From: Prochlorococcus sp. AG-347-K19
GTDB taxonomy: Bacteria > Cyanobacteriota > Cyanobacteriia > PCC-6307 > Cyanobiaceae
Length of the DNA: 64,000 nt
Assembly (NCBI GenBank): GCA_003281335.1
Contig: QCCG01000001.1
Span: 186,001 to 250,000 of the forward strand
Direction of reading: 5' to 3'
In this document: one piece after another, positions 8,265 through 18,106 of the stretch
How positions within the stretch are numbered: position 1 is the stretch's first letter
How the letters are laid out: each line of letters begins with the position of its first letter
Position numbers and translations under genes: made by a program
Notes under the pieces: generated by a model
What the model was told of the DNA's origin: nothing
The model's database searches: none
What the model saw: the letters and a program-made list of their open reading frames with translations, nothing else

Positions 8265-8708
8265 ATGATGAATATTTTATTGATAAATGGACCAAATCTA
8301 AATCTTCTGGGCACTAGAGAACCTGAAATATATGGTAATAAAACATTGAGTGATATTGAAAAAGATTTAACTAAAGTTGCTAAAGAAAAAAGTATTAATC
8401 TTGAATGTTTTCAAAGTAATCATGAAGGAGAAATAGTAGATAAAATTCAGGAGTCTGTAAAAAGTATCCAAGGTATTCTTATAAATGCTGGCGCTTTTAC
8501 TCATACCTCGATTTCAATTCGTGATGCTTTAATTGGATCAAAAATTCCTTTTGTAGAGTTACATATTTCAAATATTTTTAGTAGAGAGGATTTTCGTAAA
8601 GAATCTTTTCTTACAGATAAAGCTATAGGAATTATAAGTGGATTCGGCATATCAAGTTATTCTTTAGCTCTTGAAGGAATCATTGGATATTTGAGTATTA
8701 ATGATTAA
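8265..8708 (+). CDS. aroQ: 3-dehydroquinate dehydratase, type II
   Basis: The product catalyses the third step of the shikimate pathway in the cytoplasm. The 147-residue length fits the dodecameric type II family. Visible motifs are GPNLNLLG (9-16), the catalytic Tyr in EIYG near 23, QSNHEGE near 50-56, [10 protein letters not shown] near 73-82 and ELHISN near 98-103. An in-frame ATG upstream at 8202 would add a hydrophobic stretch absent from the family, so the ATG pair at 8265/8268 is preferred. It abuts miaE directly. Confidence 0.95.
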   Translation: MMNILLINGPNLNLLGTREPEIYGNKTLSDIEKDLTKVAKEKSINLECFQSNHEGEIVDKIQESVKSIQGILINAGAFTHTSISIRDALIGSKIPFVELHISNIFSREDFRKESFLTDKAIGIISGFGISSYSLALEGIIGYLSIND

Positions 8709-9317
8709 ATGCTAGTAAATTTTAAAAGGCCCACTTCTCATATTAAATATTTATCGTCATTTACCTCAGATGAGTGGATCAAACTCGCATTATCTAATCC
8801 AATAGATATTCTTATTGACCATGCTCATTGTGAAAGAAAAGCAGCAGGAGTAGCTGTTCAATTGATGTTTAGATATCCATCAGAACCAAATCTGGCAGAA
8901 ATTCTGAGTCCAATAGCGAGAGAGGAATTAGAGCATTTTGAAAAAATACTTTATTTTTTAAAGGATCTTGGACATTCTCTTGAGTCCTTAAAACCGCCTC
9001 CATATGGAGCTGAATTGTCCAAGAATATAAGGAAGGAAGAGCCCAATAGAATGCTTGATAGTTTTTTAATAGCTGGACTTATTGAAGCAAGAAGTCATGA
9101 AAGATTAAGCTTGCTTGCGCTGAATTCTGAAGACAAATCGTTTAAATCACTTTATGAGTCTCTGCTAGAGAGTGAGGCAAGACATTTTGGAGTTTACTGG
9201 AAACTAGCGCAAACTAAATTCTCTAAAAATCAAACTTTCAAAAGGTTAGAGGAATTGTCTGAAATTGAGTCAGAAATATTAGCTGAACCTTTTATATTGC
9301 CAAGGGTACATAGCTAA
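8709..9317 (+). CDS. miaE: tRNA-(ms2io6A) hydroxylase MiaE-like diiron protein
   Basis: This 202-residue protein has the four-helix ferritin-like arrangement of the MiaE family. Likely iron ligands are Glu42 (HCERKA), Glu73/His76 (EELEHFE), Glu126 (IEARSHERL) and Glu156/His159 (SEARHFG). MiaE hydroxylates the isopentenyl group of the modified adenosine at tRNA position 37. It starts immediately after the aroQ stop and is likely in the same operon, with cobI 16 bases downstream. Confidence 0.88.
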   Translation: MLVNFKRPTSHIKYLSSFTSDEWIKLALSNPIDILIDHAHCERKAAGVAVQLMFRYPSEPNLAEILSPIAREELEHFEKILYFLKDLGHSLESLKPPPYGAELSKNIRKEEPNRMLDSFLIAGLIEARSHERLSLLALNSEDKSFKSLYESLLESEARHFGVYWKLAQTKFSKNQTFKRLEELSEIESEILAEPFILPRVHS

Positions 9318-9333
9318 AGTTAATAAAATAAAA

Positions 9334-10089
9334 ATGATAACAAACAAGTATTTAAGTTTACTGAATCGATATAAAACTGATTTGCCAACATTCACCATAG
9401 TTGGCGTAGGCCCTGGAGATCCATCGCTTTTAACAATTGCTGCTGTGGATGCAATAAAAAAAGCGAAAATTATAGTTTTCCCAATATCAGATGATAATAA
9501 AAAAAGTTTCGCTGCGGAAATAGTCAAGAAATACACCAAATTTAAAAAAAATATCCCTATTGTTTTTCCAATGGCTAGGAAGGATTTTGATCCAGATGAA
9601 ATATGGTCTAATGCTGTAGAAAAAATTGTGAAATTTATACAAGATGGCGAATCAGTTGTATTACTTTGTCTTGGAGATACTTCACTATTTGCAAGTTCTT
9701 CTAATATTTTGAGGTTAATAAAAAATAATCATGCTGAAATCATTACCAAAACAATACCTGGTATTTCCTCTCTTTCAGCGGCAGCAGCTTTGAATGATTT
9801 TGATTTGGTAAAAAAAGGCGAGACATTGATCATCAAAGAATGCCCTTCCTCTAATTCAGAATTAACATCGCTCATTAGGGTAAGTAAGGGGAATAAAACA
9901 GTCTTGGCTATTATGAAAGTTGGGAAACGATGGAATTTAGTCAGGAATATTTTAAAAAAAGAGGATATTATCGATACATCATTAATAGCTTTAAGTGTTG
10001 GTATGCCTGATCAAATTATTCAATATGCATCCCAATATAAAAAGGATTTTATGCCTTATTTTTCTTTAATTTTGATAAGGTTCGATTAA
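9334..10089 (+). CDS. cobI: precorrin-2 C20-methyltransferase
   Basis: The enzyme adds a methyl group at C20 of precorrin-2 or its cobalt form in corrin (pseudocobalamin) synthesis. The SAM-dependent tetrapyrrole methylase signature GVGPGDPSLLT is at 24-34, a CLGDTSLF segment near 109-116, and a PGISSLSAAAA loop near 145-155. The length, 251 residues, fits the family. Its stop overlaps the start of the next gene by one base (TAATG). Confidence 0.9.
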   Translation: MITNKYLSLLNRYKTDLPTFTIVGVGPGDPSLLTIAAVDAIKKAKIIVFPISDDNKKSFAAEIVKKYTKFKKNIPIVFPMARKDFDPDEIWSNAVEKIVKFIQDGESVVLLCLGDTSLFASSSNILRLIKNNHAEIITKTIPGISSLSAAAALNDFDLVKKGETLIIKECPSSNSELTSLIRVSKGNKTVLAIMKVGKRWNLVRNILKKEDIIDTSLIALSVGMPDQIIQYASQYKKDFMPYFSLILIRFD

Positions 10090-10574
10090 TGCAAAAAAAA
10101 GAAAAAGTCTTTGGGAAGCAATTTAAATGGCCAATATGTAAGAAACTATTATTTCTTGTTCTCGAAGATAGGGTTAGTGATGTTTTTGTTTGTGAATTGG
10201 TATGGGAAAGACTTTTTTATACTAGAGAAACAACTTTAAATAATTGGGTTTCTAGCGCATTAACTCCTTTTTACTGGTCAGAAAAATTTGAAAAAGCTCC
10301 TCAAATCATTTCAGAGCGACCAGCCTCAGTACATTTGACTCGATCAATTCCAAAAAAATATAAACAGGGATTGAAAAATTTTCTTAATTTTAAAGGTTAT
10401 AAGATTAATGAACTCTATCCAAGAAGAACTAGAAGAGCGACGGCAGTAAATTGGTTGATTTATTGGGCGATTGAAAATGATTGTTTTTCGAAAGATAATG
10501 GATTAATGCCAAGTCCCAGTTTGCCCCCTGTTAATCCAGTCAAAGGACATTTTGGCGATCCAGAAATTAAATAA
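10089..10574 (+). CDS. DUF1823 family protein
   Basis: This 161-residue conserved cyanobacterial/plastid protein of unknown function matches the DUF1823 pattern from memory: a VSDVFVCELVWERL segment near 30-45, Trp-rich WVSSALTPFYW near 55-65, and a PRRTRRATAVNWL segment near 117-129. It contains no membrane segment or obvious catalytic motif. It overlaps the cobI stop by one base, so it is probably translationally coupled; no function is implied by that alone. Confidence 0.75.
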   Translation: MQKKEKVFGKQFKWPICKKLLFLVLEDRVSDVFVCELVWERLFYTRETTLNNWVSSALTPFYWSEKFEKAPQIISERPASVHLTRSIPKKYKQGLKNFLNFKGYKINELYPRRTRRATAVNWLIYWAIENDCFSKDNGLMPSPSLPPVNPVKGHFGDPEIK

Positions 10575-10648
10575 GTTTTTTTGAATAAGGTAAAAGATTC
10601 TATTAAAGGTATAGTTGTTATGGATACTACTTTCTTTGGAGAGACGAA

Positions 10649-12025
10649 TTGATTCTTCCTACAATAGCAATTATCGGAAGACCTAACGTTGGGAAATCTA
10701 CCTTAGTTAATCGTCTTTGCCAAAGTAATGATGCAATAGTATTTGATAAACCTGGTGTTACAAGAGATAGAACTTATCAAAATGCTTCATGGGGGGGTAA
10801 GGAATTTCAAATAGTTGATACTGGAGGTTTAGTTTTTGATGATGATAGTGAATTTCTCCCTGAGATCAGAACACAAGTTTTCTTAGCTCTAGAAGAGGCT
10901 TCACTCGCGTTATTGGTGGTAGATGGGAATCAAGGTGTTACTGATGGTGATTTATCAATAGCAAAATGGTTAAGAAACGCAAGCTGTAAAACAATCGTTG
11001 CTGTTAATAAATGCGAATCAACTACTCTAGGAATATCCCTAGCTTCAGAATTCTGGAAGTTAGGATTGGGCGAACCTAACCCTGTTTCGGCTATTCATGG
11101 TTCAGGTACTGGAGATCTTTTAGATCTCGTTATTGGCGAACTTCCTGAAAATAATATCCAGGATGATGAAGAAAAGATAATGATGTCAATTATTGGTAGG
11201 CCTAATGTTGGTAAATCTAGTTTGTTAAATTCAATCTGTGGAGAAAAAAGAGCAATAGTTAGTGACATTAGTGGTACGACAACTGATTCAATAGATACGC
11301 TTATTAAAAAAGGTGATAATTATTGGAAAATTATTGATACTGCGGGGATTAGAAGAAAGAAAAATGTTAAATATGGCACTGAATTCTTTGGTATTAATAG
11401 GGCTTTTAAATCTATAGATAGAAGTGATGTTTGTGTTTTAGTTATAGATGCGGTTGACGGAGTAACTGATCAAGACCAGAAGCTGGCTGGGCGAATAGAA
11501 GAACAAGGCAGAGCTTGTATAATAGTTGTTAATAAATGGGATCTTATAGAAAAAAATAGTTCAACAATTTATCAAGTAGAAAAAGAACTTAGATCTAAAC
11601 TTTATTTTTTGCACTGGTCAAAAATGATTTTTATATCTGCCCTAACTGGTCAAAGGGTTGATAATATTTTTGAGCATGCTCTTAATGCTGTAAATCAACA
11701 TAGAAGAAGAGTTACAACATCTGTAGTTAATGAAGTACTTAAAGAATCAATCAGTTGGAAAAGTCCACCAACGAAGAGAAGCGGCAAGCAAGGAAGGCTT
11801 TATTACGGTACTCAAGTAAAGAACAAACCTCCCACTTTTACTCTTTTTGTCAATGACCCTAAATTATTCGGAATAACTTATAGAAGATATATTGAAAAAC
11901 AAATTAGAGTAAATTTAGGCTTTGAAGGCACACCCCTCATTTTACTTTGGAGAGGAAAACAGCAAAGAGCTTTAAATAAAGAAGTAGAAAGAGAAAATAT
12001 TGAGTTAATTCAAAAAGATTTATGA
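10649..12025 (+). CDS. der: ribosome-assembly GTPase Der (EngA)
   Basis: This 458-residue protein has two consecutive GTPase domains and a C-terminal KH-like domain, the hallmark of Der, which acts in 50S ribosomal subunit maturation. G1 motifs GRPNVGKST (near 10) and GRPNVGKSS (near 183) are nearly identical; G3 DTGG and DTAG, and G4 NKCE and NKWD are visible. The TTG at 10649 with an upstream GGAGA is the likely start. The stop overlaps the next ATG by four bases. Confidence 0.96.
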   Translation: MILPTIAIIGRPNVGKSTLVNRLCQSNDAIVFDKPGVTRDRTYQNASWGGKEFQIVDTGGLVFDDDSEFLPEIRTQVFLALEEASLALLVVDGNQGVTDGDLSIAKWLRNASCKTIVAVNKCESTTLGISLASEFWKLGLGEPNPVSAIHGSGTGDLLDLVIGELPENNIQDDEEKIMMSIIGRPNVGKSSLLNSICGEKRAIVSDISGTTTDSIDTLIKKGDNYWKIIDTAGIRRKKNVKYGTEFFGINRAFKSIDRSDVCVLVIDAVDGVTDQDQKLAGRIEEQGRACIIVVNKWDLIEKNSSTIYQVEKELRSKLYFLHWSKMIFISALTGQRVDNIFEHALNAVNQHRRRVTTSVVNEVLKESISWKSPPTKRSGKQGRLYYGTQVKNKPPTFTLFVNDPKLFGITYRRYIEKQIRVNLGFEGTPLILLWRGKQQRALNKEVERENIELIQKDL

Positions 12026-12936
12026 ATTTGCTAACCAAATTTTCTGTTGGTCAATACGTTCATGGTAATAGAAGTTGGCTAAGATTTATAGATAGTAGAT
12101 TAAAAATAATTATTGTAATGATATTTTTAATCACTCCAATCTGGGCAGGTCCTATATGGAGATTGAGTTTAGTTGGTTTTTTACTATTAATTACTTTTTT
12201 AAGTTTATTGCCATCAAGAGTATGGTGGAGATCATTATTTTTTCTCTCATGTTTATCACTATTAATTGGATGTATATCAATACTTGCCTCGTCTGATATT
12301 CAATCTCTTGATGGCTACTTAAGAAATCCTAATGAGTTGCAAGTAATACTGGAAAGCCAAAAAGAATGGAATATTTTGCAATTTCCTTCTCAGAAGATAT
12401 GGTTTATTAATTTTGGTCCCTTCAACATATCAAGAAAAGCTTTTGAACTAGGAATAAAAACCTCAACTTTGATATTTACCGTTATTCATAGTGTGAATTT
12501 AATGCTTTTAACCACATTGCAGGAAGACATTGTATGGGGATTAAGTTGGTTTATGTATCCATTAAGAAAGATTGGATTGCCAATTAGTAAGTGGCTTTTT
12601 CAGTTGTTAATTGCATTACGTTTTATCCCTCTAGTGCAGGAAGAACTTCAAAATATCATTAAATCAGTGTCAGTTAGATCAATAAATTTTCGAAATCTAG
12701 GCTTAAAGAAATCCTTTAATGTTTTATTAATCTTAGTGGAAAGGTTATTTCAAAATATATTTCTGAGAATTGATCATGGAGCAGAAACATTGCTCTCAAA
12801 AAAAAATATTATTATTAAAACCAACAGATTTAGAACTCTTTATCCTTCAAAATCACTCAATGTAATTGTTAATACATTATCGATTTGTTTTATTTGCATA
12901 GCAATTTTTCTTAGAAAACTGTATGGTGCATTATGA
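12022..12936 (+). CDS. CbiQ/EcfT-like transmembrane component of an ECF transporter
   Basis: This 304-residue membrane protein has about five to six hydrophobic segments and a cytoplasmic helical region near 205-225, where EcfT proteins carry the ATPase-coupling motifs. Here that region reads [13 protein letters not shown], a loose match to the usual Ala-Arg-Gly type motif. EcfT proteins couple ATPases to a vitamin- or metal-binding S component. No ATPase or S component is adjacent, so the substrate is unknown. It overlaps der by four bases. Confidence 0.75.
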   Translation: MNLLTKFSVGQYVHGNRSWLRFIDSRLKIIIVMIFLITPIWAGPIWRLSLVGFLLLITFLSLLPSRVWWRSLFFLSCLSLLIGCISILASSDIQSLDGYLRNPNELQVILESQKEWNILQFPSQKIWFINFGPFNISRKAFELGIKTSTLIFTVIHSVNLMLLTTLQEDIVWGLSWFMYPLRKIGLPISKWLFQLLIALRFIPLVQEELQNIIKSVSVRSINFRNLGLKKSFNVLLILVERLFQNIFLRIDHGAETLLSKKNIIIKTNRFRTLYPSKSLNVIVNTLSICFICIAIFLRKLYGAL

Positions 12937-12954
12937 ATAACACAATATTTAGGT

Positions 12955-13221
12955 TTGAGTTCTGAGCGTTATTTAAACCATCCAACATTTGGTATGTTGT
13001 ACCAAGTTTCTCCTGGAAATGATGGGAGAGATATTTATGCGACTTTGTACGCTCAAAAAATGTTTTTTTTGGTAGAAGTTAAACAGAGAGAAGTTTTTTT
13101 TGAAGTTATACCTTACTTAGATGCTCGTAATCAGGCGGAATTAAACCTTCAAAAAGCCAGAAGAAAAGGATCTGAAGAACTAACTAAATGGGATAATCTA
13201 TTTACGCAAACTTTCTTATAA
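12955..13221 (+). CDS. pipX: PipX, PII-interacting NtcA co-activator
   Basis: This 88-residue protein begins SSERYLNHPTFG and contains LYAQKMFFLVEV and the R..AE..L...R C-terminal helix typical of PipX, a small Tudor-like protein. It switches between PII (GlnB) and the nitrogen regulator NtcA according to 2-oxoglutarate and ADP levels. The start is TTG (12955), preceded by AGG. It lies three bases upstream of pipY, the conserved cyanobacterial pair. Confidence 0.92.
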   Translation: MSSERYLNHPTFGMLYQVSPGNDGRDIYATLYAQKMFFLVEVKQREVFFEVIPYLDARNQAELNLQKARRKGSEELTKWDNLFTQTFL

Positions 13222-13224
13222 AAG

Positions 13225-13860
13225 GTGAACCCTGCAAATTATCTAAAAATAAAAAATAAAATACCATCAGATGTAAATATTCTTGCAGTAAGTAAAGGAT
13301 TTAAAAGTCAAGAAATCAAGACTATTCAAAATATAGGTCAGAACGATTTTGGTGAAAGTAAGGTTCAAGAGGCGTTTGAAAAACAATTAAGTTTAAAAGA
13401 TCTTAAACAAATAAATTGGCACTTTATTGGAAGGATACAAAGTAATAAAATAAGAAAAATAGTTCAAAATTTTAAATACATTCATTCTGTAGATTCATTT
13501 GAAAAGTTGCAAAAGATTTCTAATATTTCATGTGAAGAGAAGAAAAATCCATTAATAATGTTGCAGGTTAAGTTGAGTGATGACCCTACTAAAGGAGGCT
13601 TTAATCCTGAGTTTTTAATAGTGAAATGGAGAGAAATTCAAGAGTTGAAAAATATTTCATTAAAAGGTTTGATGACTATCAATCCTAAAGGACTTAGCTC
13701 TAAAGAAAATTCAAAGTTGTTCAAAAAATGTCGTGCTCTCGCTGATTCACTGCAACTAAATGATTGTTCTATGGGGATGTCAGGTGATTGGGAGGAAGCT
13801 ATTGATGCTGGAGCAACTTGGTTAAGATTAGGATCATTGATTTTTGGAGGAAGATCCTAA
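13225..13860 (+). CDS. pipY: PipY, YggS/PLPBP family pyridoxal-phosphate homeostasis protein
   Basis: This 211-residue single-domain TIM-barrel PLP-binding protein carries its PLP lysine at position 24 (AVSKGF). Further family motifs are GESKVQEA near 43, WHFIGRIQSNK near 70-80, SMGMSGDWEEAI near 180-191 and LRLGSLIFG near the end. It maintains vitamin B6 and amino-acid balance. The start is GTG, three bases after pipX, which makes co-translation likely. Confidence 0.94.
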   Translation: MNPANYLKIKNKIPSDVNILAVSKGFKSQEIKTIQNIGQNDFGESKVQEAFEKQLSLKDLKQINWHFIGRIQSNKIRKIVQNFKYIHSVDSFEKLQKISNISCEEKKNPLIMLQVKLSDDPTKGGFNPEFLIVKWREIQELKNISLKGLMTINPKGLSSKENSKLFKKCRALADSLQLNDCSMGMSGDWEEAIDAGATWLRLGSLIFGGRS

Positions 13861-13940
13861 TTAGTTATTTTTTTTTATAAAAATCTTATCTATAAACTTG
13901 CAGTAAAGTTCAACTAACGTTATTTAAGTATAGGTAGTTT

Positions 13941-13985
13941 ATTCATTTAAAAAATGAATCTATTACTTAAGGTTCTTAAACCTTA
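13941..13985 (+). promoter_or_regulatory. two tandem hairpins in the sepF leader
   Basis: The 152-base gap before sepF holds two perfect hairpins: ATTCATTT/AAATGAAT (13941-13959) and AAGGTT-CTTA-AACCTT (13969-13984). The second resembles GGTTCTTAACC upstream of pdhC. They may fold in the 5' UTR or form a protein-binding palindrome; no family is recognised. Confidence 0.3.
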
Positions 13986-14012
13986 GTAATCAATTTCAAG
14001 AGGATTTAAAAG

Positions 14013-14588
14013 GTGTCACTTATTTCTAGATTAAAGGCAGTTGTTGCAGGAGATGAGTATCTCGATGATGATTTTGATGAGTTGGATTATCCTTCAGAGG
14101 ATGAATTAAATGATATAAATAATTTCAAAAAAAATCCAAAGATTGCAAATGCACTTGCAAATTCAAATCCATTCGATTTTATGAATAACAACAGATCATC
14201 AAAAGTAGTTGGTATGCCAGGGATCTCAAATTCATCCTCAGAAGTAAGCTTAATGGAACCAAGAAGTTTTGATGAGATGCCTCAAGCAATACAAGCATTA
14301 AGAGAGAGAAAAACCGTAATTCTCAATTTAACTATGATGGATCCTGATCAGGCTCAAAGAGCGGTTGATTTTATTGCTGGAGGCACATACGCAATTGATG
14401 GACATCAAGAGAGGGTTGGTGAAAGTATTTTTCTTTTTGCTCCAAGTTGTGTAAATGTAACTAGTTCTTCCCCAGAAGAAGCCTCTCCTTCTTCTGTGCC
14501 TACAGAAAACACACCACATTATGGTTTGGGCAAAAATACTACTCCTGAACCAGCATGGGGTAATTCTAAATTAAGTGCTTATTCATGA
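14013..14588 (+). CDS. sepF: cell division protein SepF
   Basis: SepF links FtsZ to the membrane and the divisome in cyanobacteria. The 191-residue protein has an N-terminal helix ([12 protein letters not shown]), an acidic linker, and the SepF domain at about 80-155 with [31 protein letters not shown] and a G...FLFAP ending. A Ser/Pro-rich tail follows. The start is GTG with GAGG upstream. proC starts seven bases after its stop. Confidence 0.93.
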   Translation: MSLISRLKAVVAGDEYLDDDFDELDYPSEDELNDINNFKKNPKIANALANSNPFDFMNNNRSSKVVGMPGISNSSSEVSLMEPRSFDEMPQAIQALRERKTVILNLTMMDPDQAQRAVDFIAGGTYAIDGHQERVGESIFLFAPSCVNVTSSSPEEASPSSVPTENTPHYGLGKNTTPEPAWGNSKLSAYS

Positions 14589-14595
14589 TTAATCT

Positions 14596-15408
14596 GTGAC
14601 TGATAAAATTGCGATTATTGGTTTTGGAAATATTGCAAGTGCTATAGTAACACCTCTATTAGAAAACAAATTAATTCAGCCAGAGAATGTTTTTTGTGTT
14701 GTAAATTCAGAAAAAAGTTTAGAAAATATAAAAAAAAATTATAAATATAATATAAACGTCTATAGATCAGGTTCTAATGATTCAAAAATAATTTGGGATT
14801 GTCAATATAAACTTCTTTCGATAAAACCCCAACAATTAAATGACATAAGTGAGACCCATCATATAAAAAACAAGGACAATTTAATAGTTTCAATTCTTGC
14901 CGGGGTTTCAATAAAAAGACTTGCTCAAAAGTTTCCTAATCATAAATGTGTGAGGGTGGTTACAAATATTCCAATAACTATTAAAAAAGGTTTAACAGGA
15001 ATTTCTTGGGGAGAAGAAATTACAGAAGATCAGAAAGAATTTACAAAAAAATTATTTGAAAATACTAGTAAAATTTATGAATTTACTGAAGATTACCTTG
15101 ATATATTTTTAGCTTTAACTTCATCAGGTCCTGCAATTATTGCATTAATTATAGAAGCATTAAGTGATGGAGGATTAAGCGGGGGATTACCAAAAATAAT
15201 TTCAGAGGAACTTGTTATGGAAATGATACTAGGAACTGTTTGTCTAATAAAGGAAAATAAACTCACTACTTCTGAGCTTAAAAATTTAGTAACATCTCCA
15301 GGCGGAACAACTATTTCTGCTTTAAGGGTTCTAGAAAAAAAGAGTGTAAGGTCAGCATTAATTGAATCAATAGTTTCGGCTAGTAATCGAAGTAAAGAGT
15401 TTCGTTAG
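14596..15408 (+). CDS. proC: pyrroline-5-carboxylate reductase
   Basis: The enzyme performs the last step of proline synthesis, reducing pyrroline-5-carboxylate with NAD(P)H. The Rossmann motif GFGNIASAI is at 9-17, TNIP near 133, and SSGPAIIALIIEALSDGG near 176-193, followed by the family's C-terminal TSPGGTTISAL signature near 236-246. The length, 270 residues, is normal. The start is GTG. The sepF-proC order is conserved in cyanobacteria as I know them. Confidence 0.94.
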   Translation: MTDKIAIIGFGNIASAIVTPLLENKLIQPENVFCVVNSEKSLENIKKNYKYNINVYRSGSNDSKIIWDCQYKLLSIKPQQLNDISETHHIKNKDNLIVSILAGVSIKRLAQKFPNHKCVRVVTNIPITIKKGLTGISWGEEITEDQKEFTKKLFENTSKIYEFTEDYLDIFLALTSSGPAIIALIIEALSDGGLSGGLPKIISEELVMEMILGTVCLIKENKLTTSELKNLVTSPGGTTISALRVLEKKSVRSALIESIVSASNRSKEFR

Positions 15409-15413
15409 GCTTT

Positions 15414-16571
15414 TCAATTATCTTTTAAGTTCATATAAACTTTTTCAAGTGAATTTATATTTTTAGTAATTGTGTATCTCTCAAGTATACGTTCTCTAGC
15501 TTTTTCTCCAAGATCTTTTGTAAATGAAGGGTGTTCTACAAGAATTGGGATTATAGTTTTTAATTGTGCAGCCACATTATCAGTTGAAATTACTATCCCT
15601 GCTCCGTTATCTAAAACTTCACCATCAGCTCCGGCATCTGTAGCTACACAAGCAGTACCAGCAGACATTGCCTCTAAAAGTGATAATGATAAACCTTCTA
15701 CTAAGCTTGGTAAGAAAAATACTTCTGCTATTTGCATTATTGCTATTCTAGTTTCTAAATCTAATTCGGTACCCCACCAAATTAATTTCTCATTACTTAG
15801 GTTAGAAAAACTATTTTCAAGTGTTGGCTTCATTGGTCCATCCCCAACAATAACTAATTTACAATTTTGAGTTTTTGTTTGGCGCCAAGAACGTAAAAGT
15901 GCCTCGATATTTTTCTCATTTGCAACCCTTCCCATATATAAAAAGATTCTTTCATTTCCAAGTTTGTTTTTTACCTGATCATATTTTTTATTTTTTTCGC
16001 AAAAAGGTTTCCAAATATTTTCATCAACGCCGTTTGGAATAATTATTTGTTTTTCTTTAGGTACTCCTAATTTCTCAAGAACATTTTTTTGAGGTTCAGA
16101 AAAAATAATTATTTTATCAAACTTTGCTAAAGATGGAGCATAAAGTTGGTACGTTAATTGTTGAGTGCTTGCAGTTAGATTTCTATTTTTTGCATCAAAT
16201 GGTGGATGAAATGTTCCTATAAGAGGAACATTAATTTCATTACAAAGCTCTGGAAGTCTAAAGTCTAAAGGAGATAAAGTTAGGCTTGCATGTACTATGT
16301 CAGGTTTTAATCTTTCCAATGATAGCCTTAGCTCTTTTTCTGCCCTTGGCGAGGGTATTGTATAAACTTGGGACTTAATTAAATATGGAAGACTTACATC
16401 AGGATCATTTGCAAGAAATAATGGTTTTGATGAATTTGAATTAGTGGGATTGTCGAAATGAATAAAACTAATTTTATGTCCTCGGGCCTTCAATTCCTTA
16501 GTAGTTGAATTACCATAAGTTACATTTCCACAAAAAGGAGATTTCTTACCCAACCAGGCAATATGAACCAC
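15414..16571 (-). CDS. glycosyltransferase family 4 protein
   Basis: This 385-residue GT-B protein has an N-terminal acceptor domain and a C-terminal nucleotide-sugar domain with LYMGRVANEKNIEALLRSW (about 219-237), VIVGDGPM near 249 and the EX7E-type PSLVEGLSLSLLEAMSAG near 290-306. It transfers a sugar from a nucleotide donor, likely to a glycolipid or glycan; the acceptor cannot be read. It converges with proC with a 5-base gap. Confidence 0.88.
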   Translation of the reverse strand: MVHIAWLGKKSPFCGNVTYGNSTTKELKARGHKISFIHFDNPTNSNSSKPLFLANDPDVSLPYLIKSQVYTIPSPRAEKELRLSLERLKPDIVHASLTLSPLDFRLPELCNEINVPLIGTFHPPFDAKNRNLTASTQQLTYQLYAPSLAKFDKIIIFSEPQKNVLEKLGVPKEKQIIIPNGVDENIWKPFCEKNKKYDQVKNKLGNERIFLYMGRVANEKNIEALLRSWRQTKTQNCKLVIVGDGPMKPTLENSFSNLSNEKLIWWGTELDLETRIAIMQIAEVFFLPSLVEGLSLSLLEAMSAGTACVATDAGADGEVLDNGAGIVISTDNVAAQLKTIIPILVEHPSFTKDLGEKARERILERYTITKNINSLEKVYMNLKDN

Positions 16572-16656
16572 ATTGATTTAATTAACTATTTATTAAGTTA
16601 ACAGGGAAAGGGGCCATGATCATATTTTTTAAATTTTTATATGCTTCATGAAAATA

Positions 16657-17442
16657 CTAACTATATATTTCTCTCAAGATTTTTAGTGAAGATAGATCCT
16701 TCTCTAATTGAGTAGAGATCCATGTCTCAATAATGAATAATATTTTAAGCCAGACTTTTTTAGGACCCAATAACTCTCCATTAGATTTAATTGGTAATTC
16801 TGGGAAAAGAAGTCTCTGTAATAGAGCAACTTCAGATGCATTTATTTTTAGATTACTTTGAGGATCTTCAATTGACGAAAACCCTTCACTTGGCAAATAA
16901 TAACAACTCCATTCCCAATTTCCTAAAGGAGGAATAATAGGTTCTCCAGTTTTACAGCAATGATGAATTGGTAAATTTATACCTCCAATGGCTAATAGAT
17001 GGATTAAAGATTGAATACTCATTGAGAGCATTTTAATATCTTCTTCTTTAGATTCTTCATACAAATAAATCCTATCTAGATGTGCAAGAACACATGTTAA
17101 ATAGTTTTGTTGCTTATCATTATTACCTACTAATAAAAAAGTTAATTCAGTTATTGCTTGCGCGGCTGCAAGACATTCAATATTTTTCCCTAGACCAGAA
17201 TAGCTTTTTAATATTTTAATTTGACGTACAGATTTAAGATTTCTTTTCCCAAAAATTTGCAGACTTAAATATGTTAATGGAGTAGCTGCGGCAAGACTAC
17301 TTTTAGGACGTCTAGCACCAGGTACCGCTAATCGAACAATCCCCTGCTCATCAGTAAGAATAGTTATTAATCTATCATTCTCGCCTAATGGAGAAACTTT
17401 AATACAGAGACCCTCTAATCTGCACTCACCAGAACCAGACAT
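16657..17442 (-). CDS. recO: DNA repair protein RecO
   Basis: RecO loads RecA onto SSB-coated DNA. The 261-residue protein has the N-terminal OB fold (LCIKVSPLGENDRLITILT near 12-30, GARRPKSSL near 42-50) and a C-terminal helical domain. The Cys pair at HHCCKTGEPI near 171-180 corresponds to the partial zinc site of the family. It starts directly after the stop of the deoC-like gene, so the two are coupled. Confidence 0.9.
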   Translation of the reverse strand: MSGSGECRLEGLCIKVSPLGENDRLITILTDEQGIVRLAVPGARRPKSSLAAATPLTYLSLQIFGKRNLKSVRQIKILKSYSGLGKNIECLAAAQAITELTFLLVGNNDKQQNYLTCVLAHLDRIYLYEESKEEDIKMLSMSIQSLIHLLAIGGINLPIHHCCKTGEPIIPPLGNWEWSCYYLPSEGFSSIEDPQSNLKINASEVALLQRLLFPELPIKSNGELLGPKKVWLKILFIIETWISTQLEKDLSSLKILREIYS

Positions 17443-18099
17443 TTAAAAATTTAATTCTTGGAAAATCTCACAAAAATTAGAAGTTCCAATGCAACTAATT
17501 CCATTATCAAACAAATCAATAACTTGTGTCAGTGTTTTTATCCCACCTACAACCTTTATTTGATTTTGAGAGCCTGTTATTTTTAGTATTTCGGGGACAT
17601 CATTAGATGTAAGAGGAGATCCAAACCCGTCCCCGAATTGAAAATTTTTTATTCCTAATTCCAAACATATTTCTATCGCATTAATAAAAACTTCTTCTTG
17701 TAGTTTTGATTTATTTATGATTATTGAAACTGGTAATCCAGATAATTTAACTTGCTCAATTTCAGCAGCGAAAGTTTCTAAATTTCTTTTGGATAAATTG
17801 ATAAAGTTTGGGATATATTCAATTCCTTTTGCACCCTTATCTTTTGCAAAACAAACTAATTCTTCAATAAATGAAACTGGTAAATCTGCTAAAGGGTAAG
17901 AAATAAGTGCGTTTATATCCGCACTGTAATTACCCAAACAGTTTTTAAGATCAGTTAAATAATTTAGTGAAGTAGAAATATTTTTGATATCGTATTTTCT
18001 TATTAAATCGCAATTCACACAGAAATCTTCCCATGATAAATAAGGGTTAATAATAATCGCATGAATTTTCTCGTTTAATTCATATTCAATATTGGGCAT
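17443..18099 (-). CDS. deoxyribose-phosphate aldolase-like protein with degenerate active site
   Basis: This 218-residue TIM-barrel protein aligns by eye with DeoC: SYPL near 67-70, GAKGIEYIPNFINL near 89-102, KVVGGIKTLTQ near 182-192. However, the Schiff-base segment, normally FIKTSTGF, reads NFQFGDGFG (152-160), putting Gln154 at the lysine position. The usual Asp of the DMVxN strand appears as Glu94 in IEYIPN. It may therefore lack aldolase activity or have another role. It sits between hpf and recO on the same strand. Confidence 0.72.
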   Translation of the reverse strand: MPNIEYELNEKIHAIIINPYLSWEDFCVNCDLIRKYDIKNISTSLNYLTDLKNCLGNYSADINALISYPLADLPVSFIEELVCFAKDKGAKGIEYIPNFINLSKRNLETFAAEIEQVKLSGLPVSIIINKSKLQEEVFINAIEICLELGIKNFQFGDGFGSPLTSNDVPEILKITGSQNQIKVVGGIKTLTQVIDLFDNGISCIGTSNFCEIFQELNF

Positions 18100-18106
18100 T
18101 TAAAAC

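Noticed and set aside
17443-18099. Pseudogene status of the deoC-like gene
   Set aside because: The frame is full length with no stops or frameshifts and is coupled to recO, so it is more likely a diverged functional protein.
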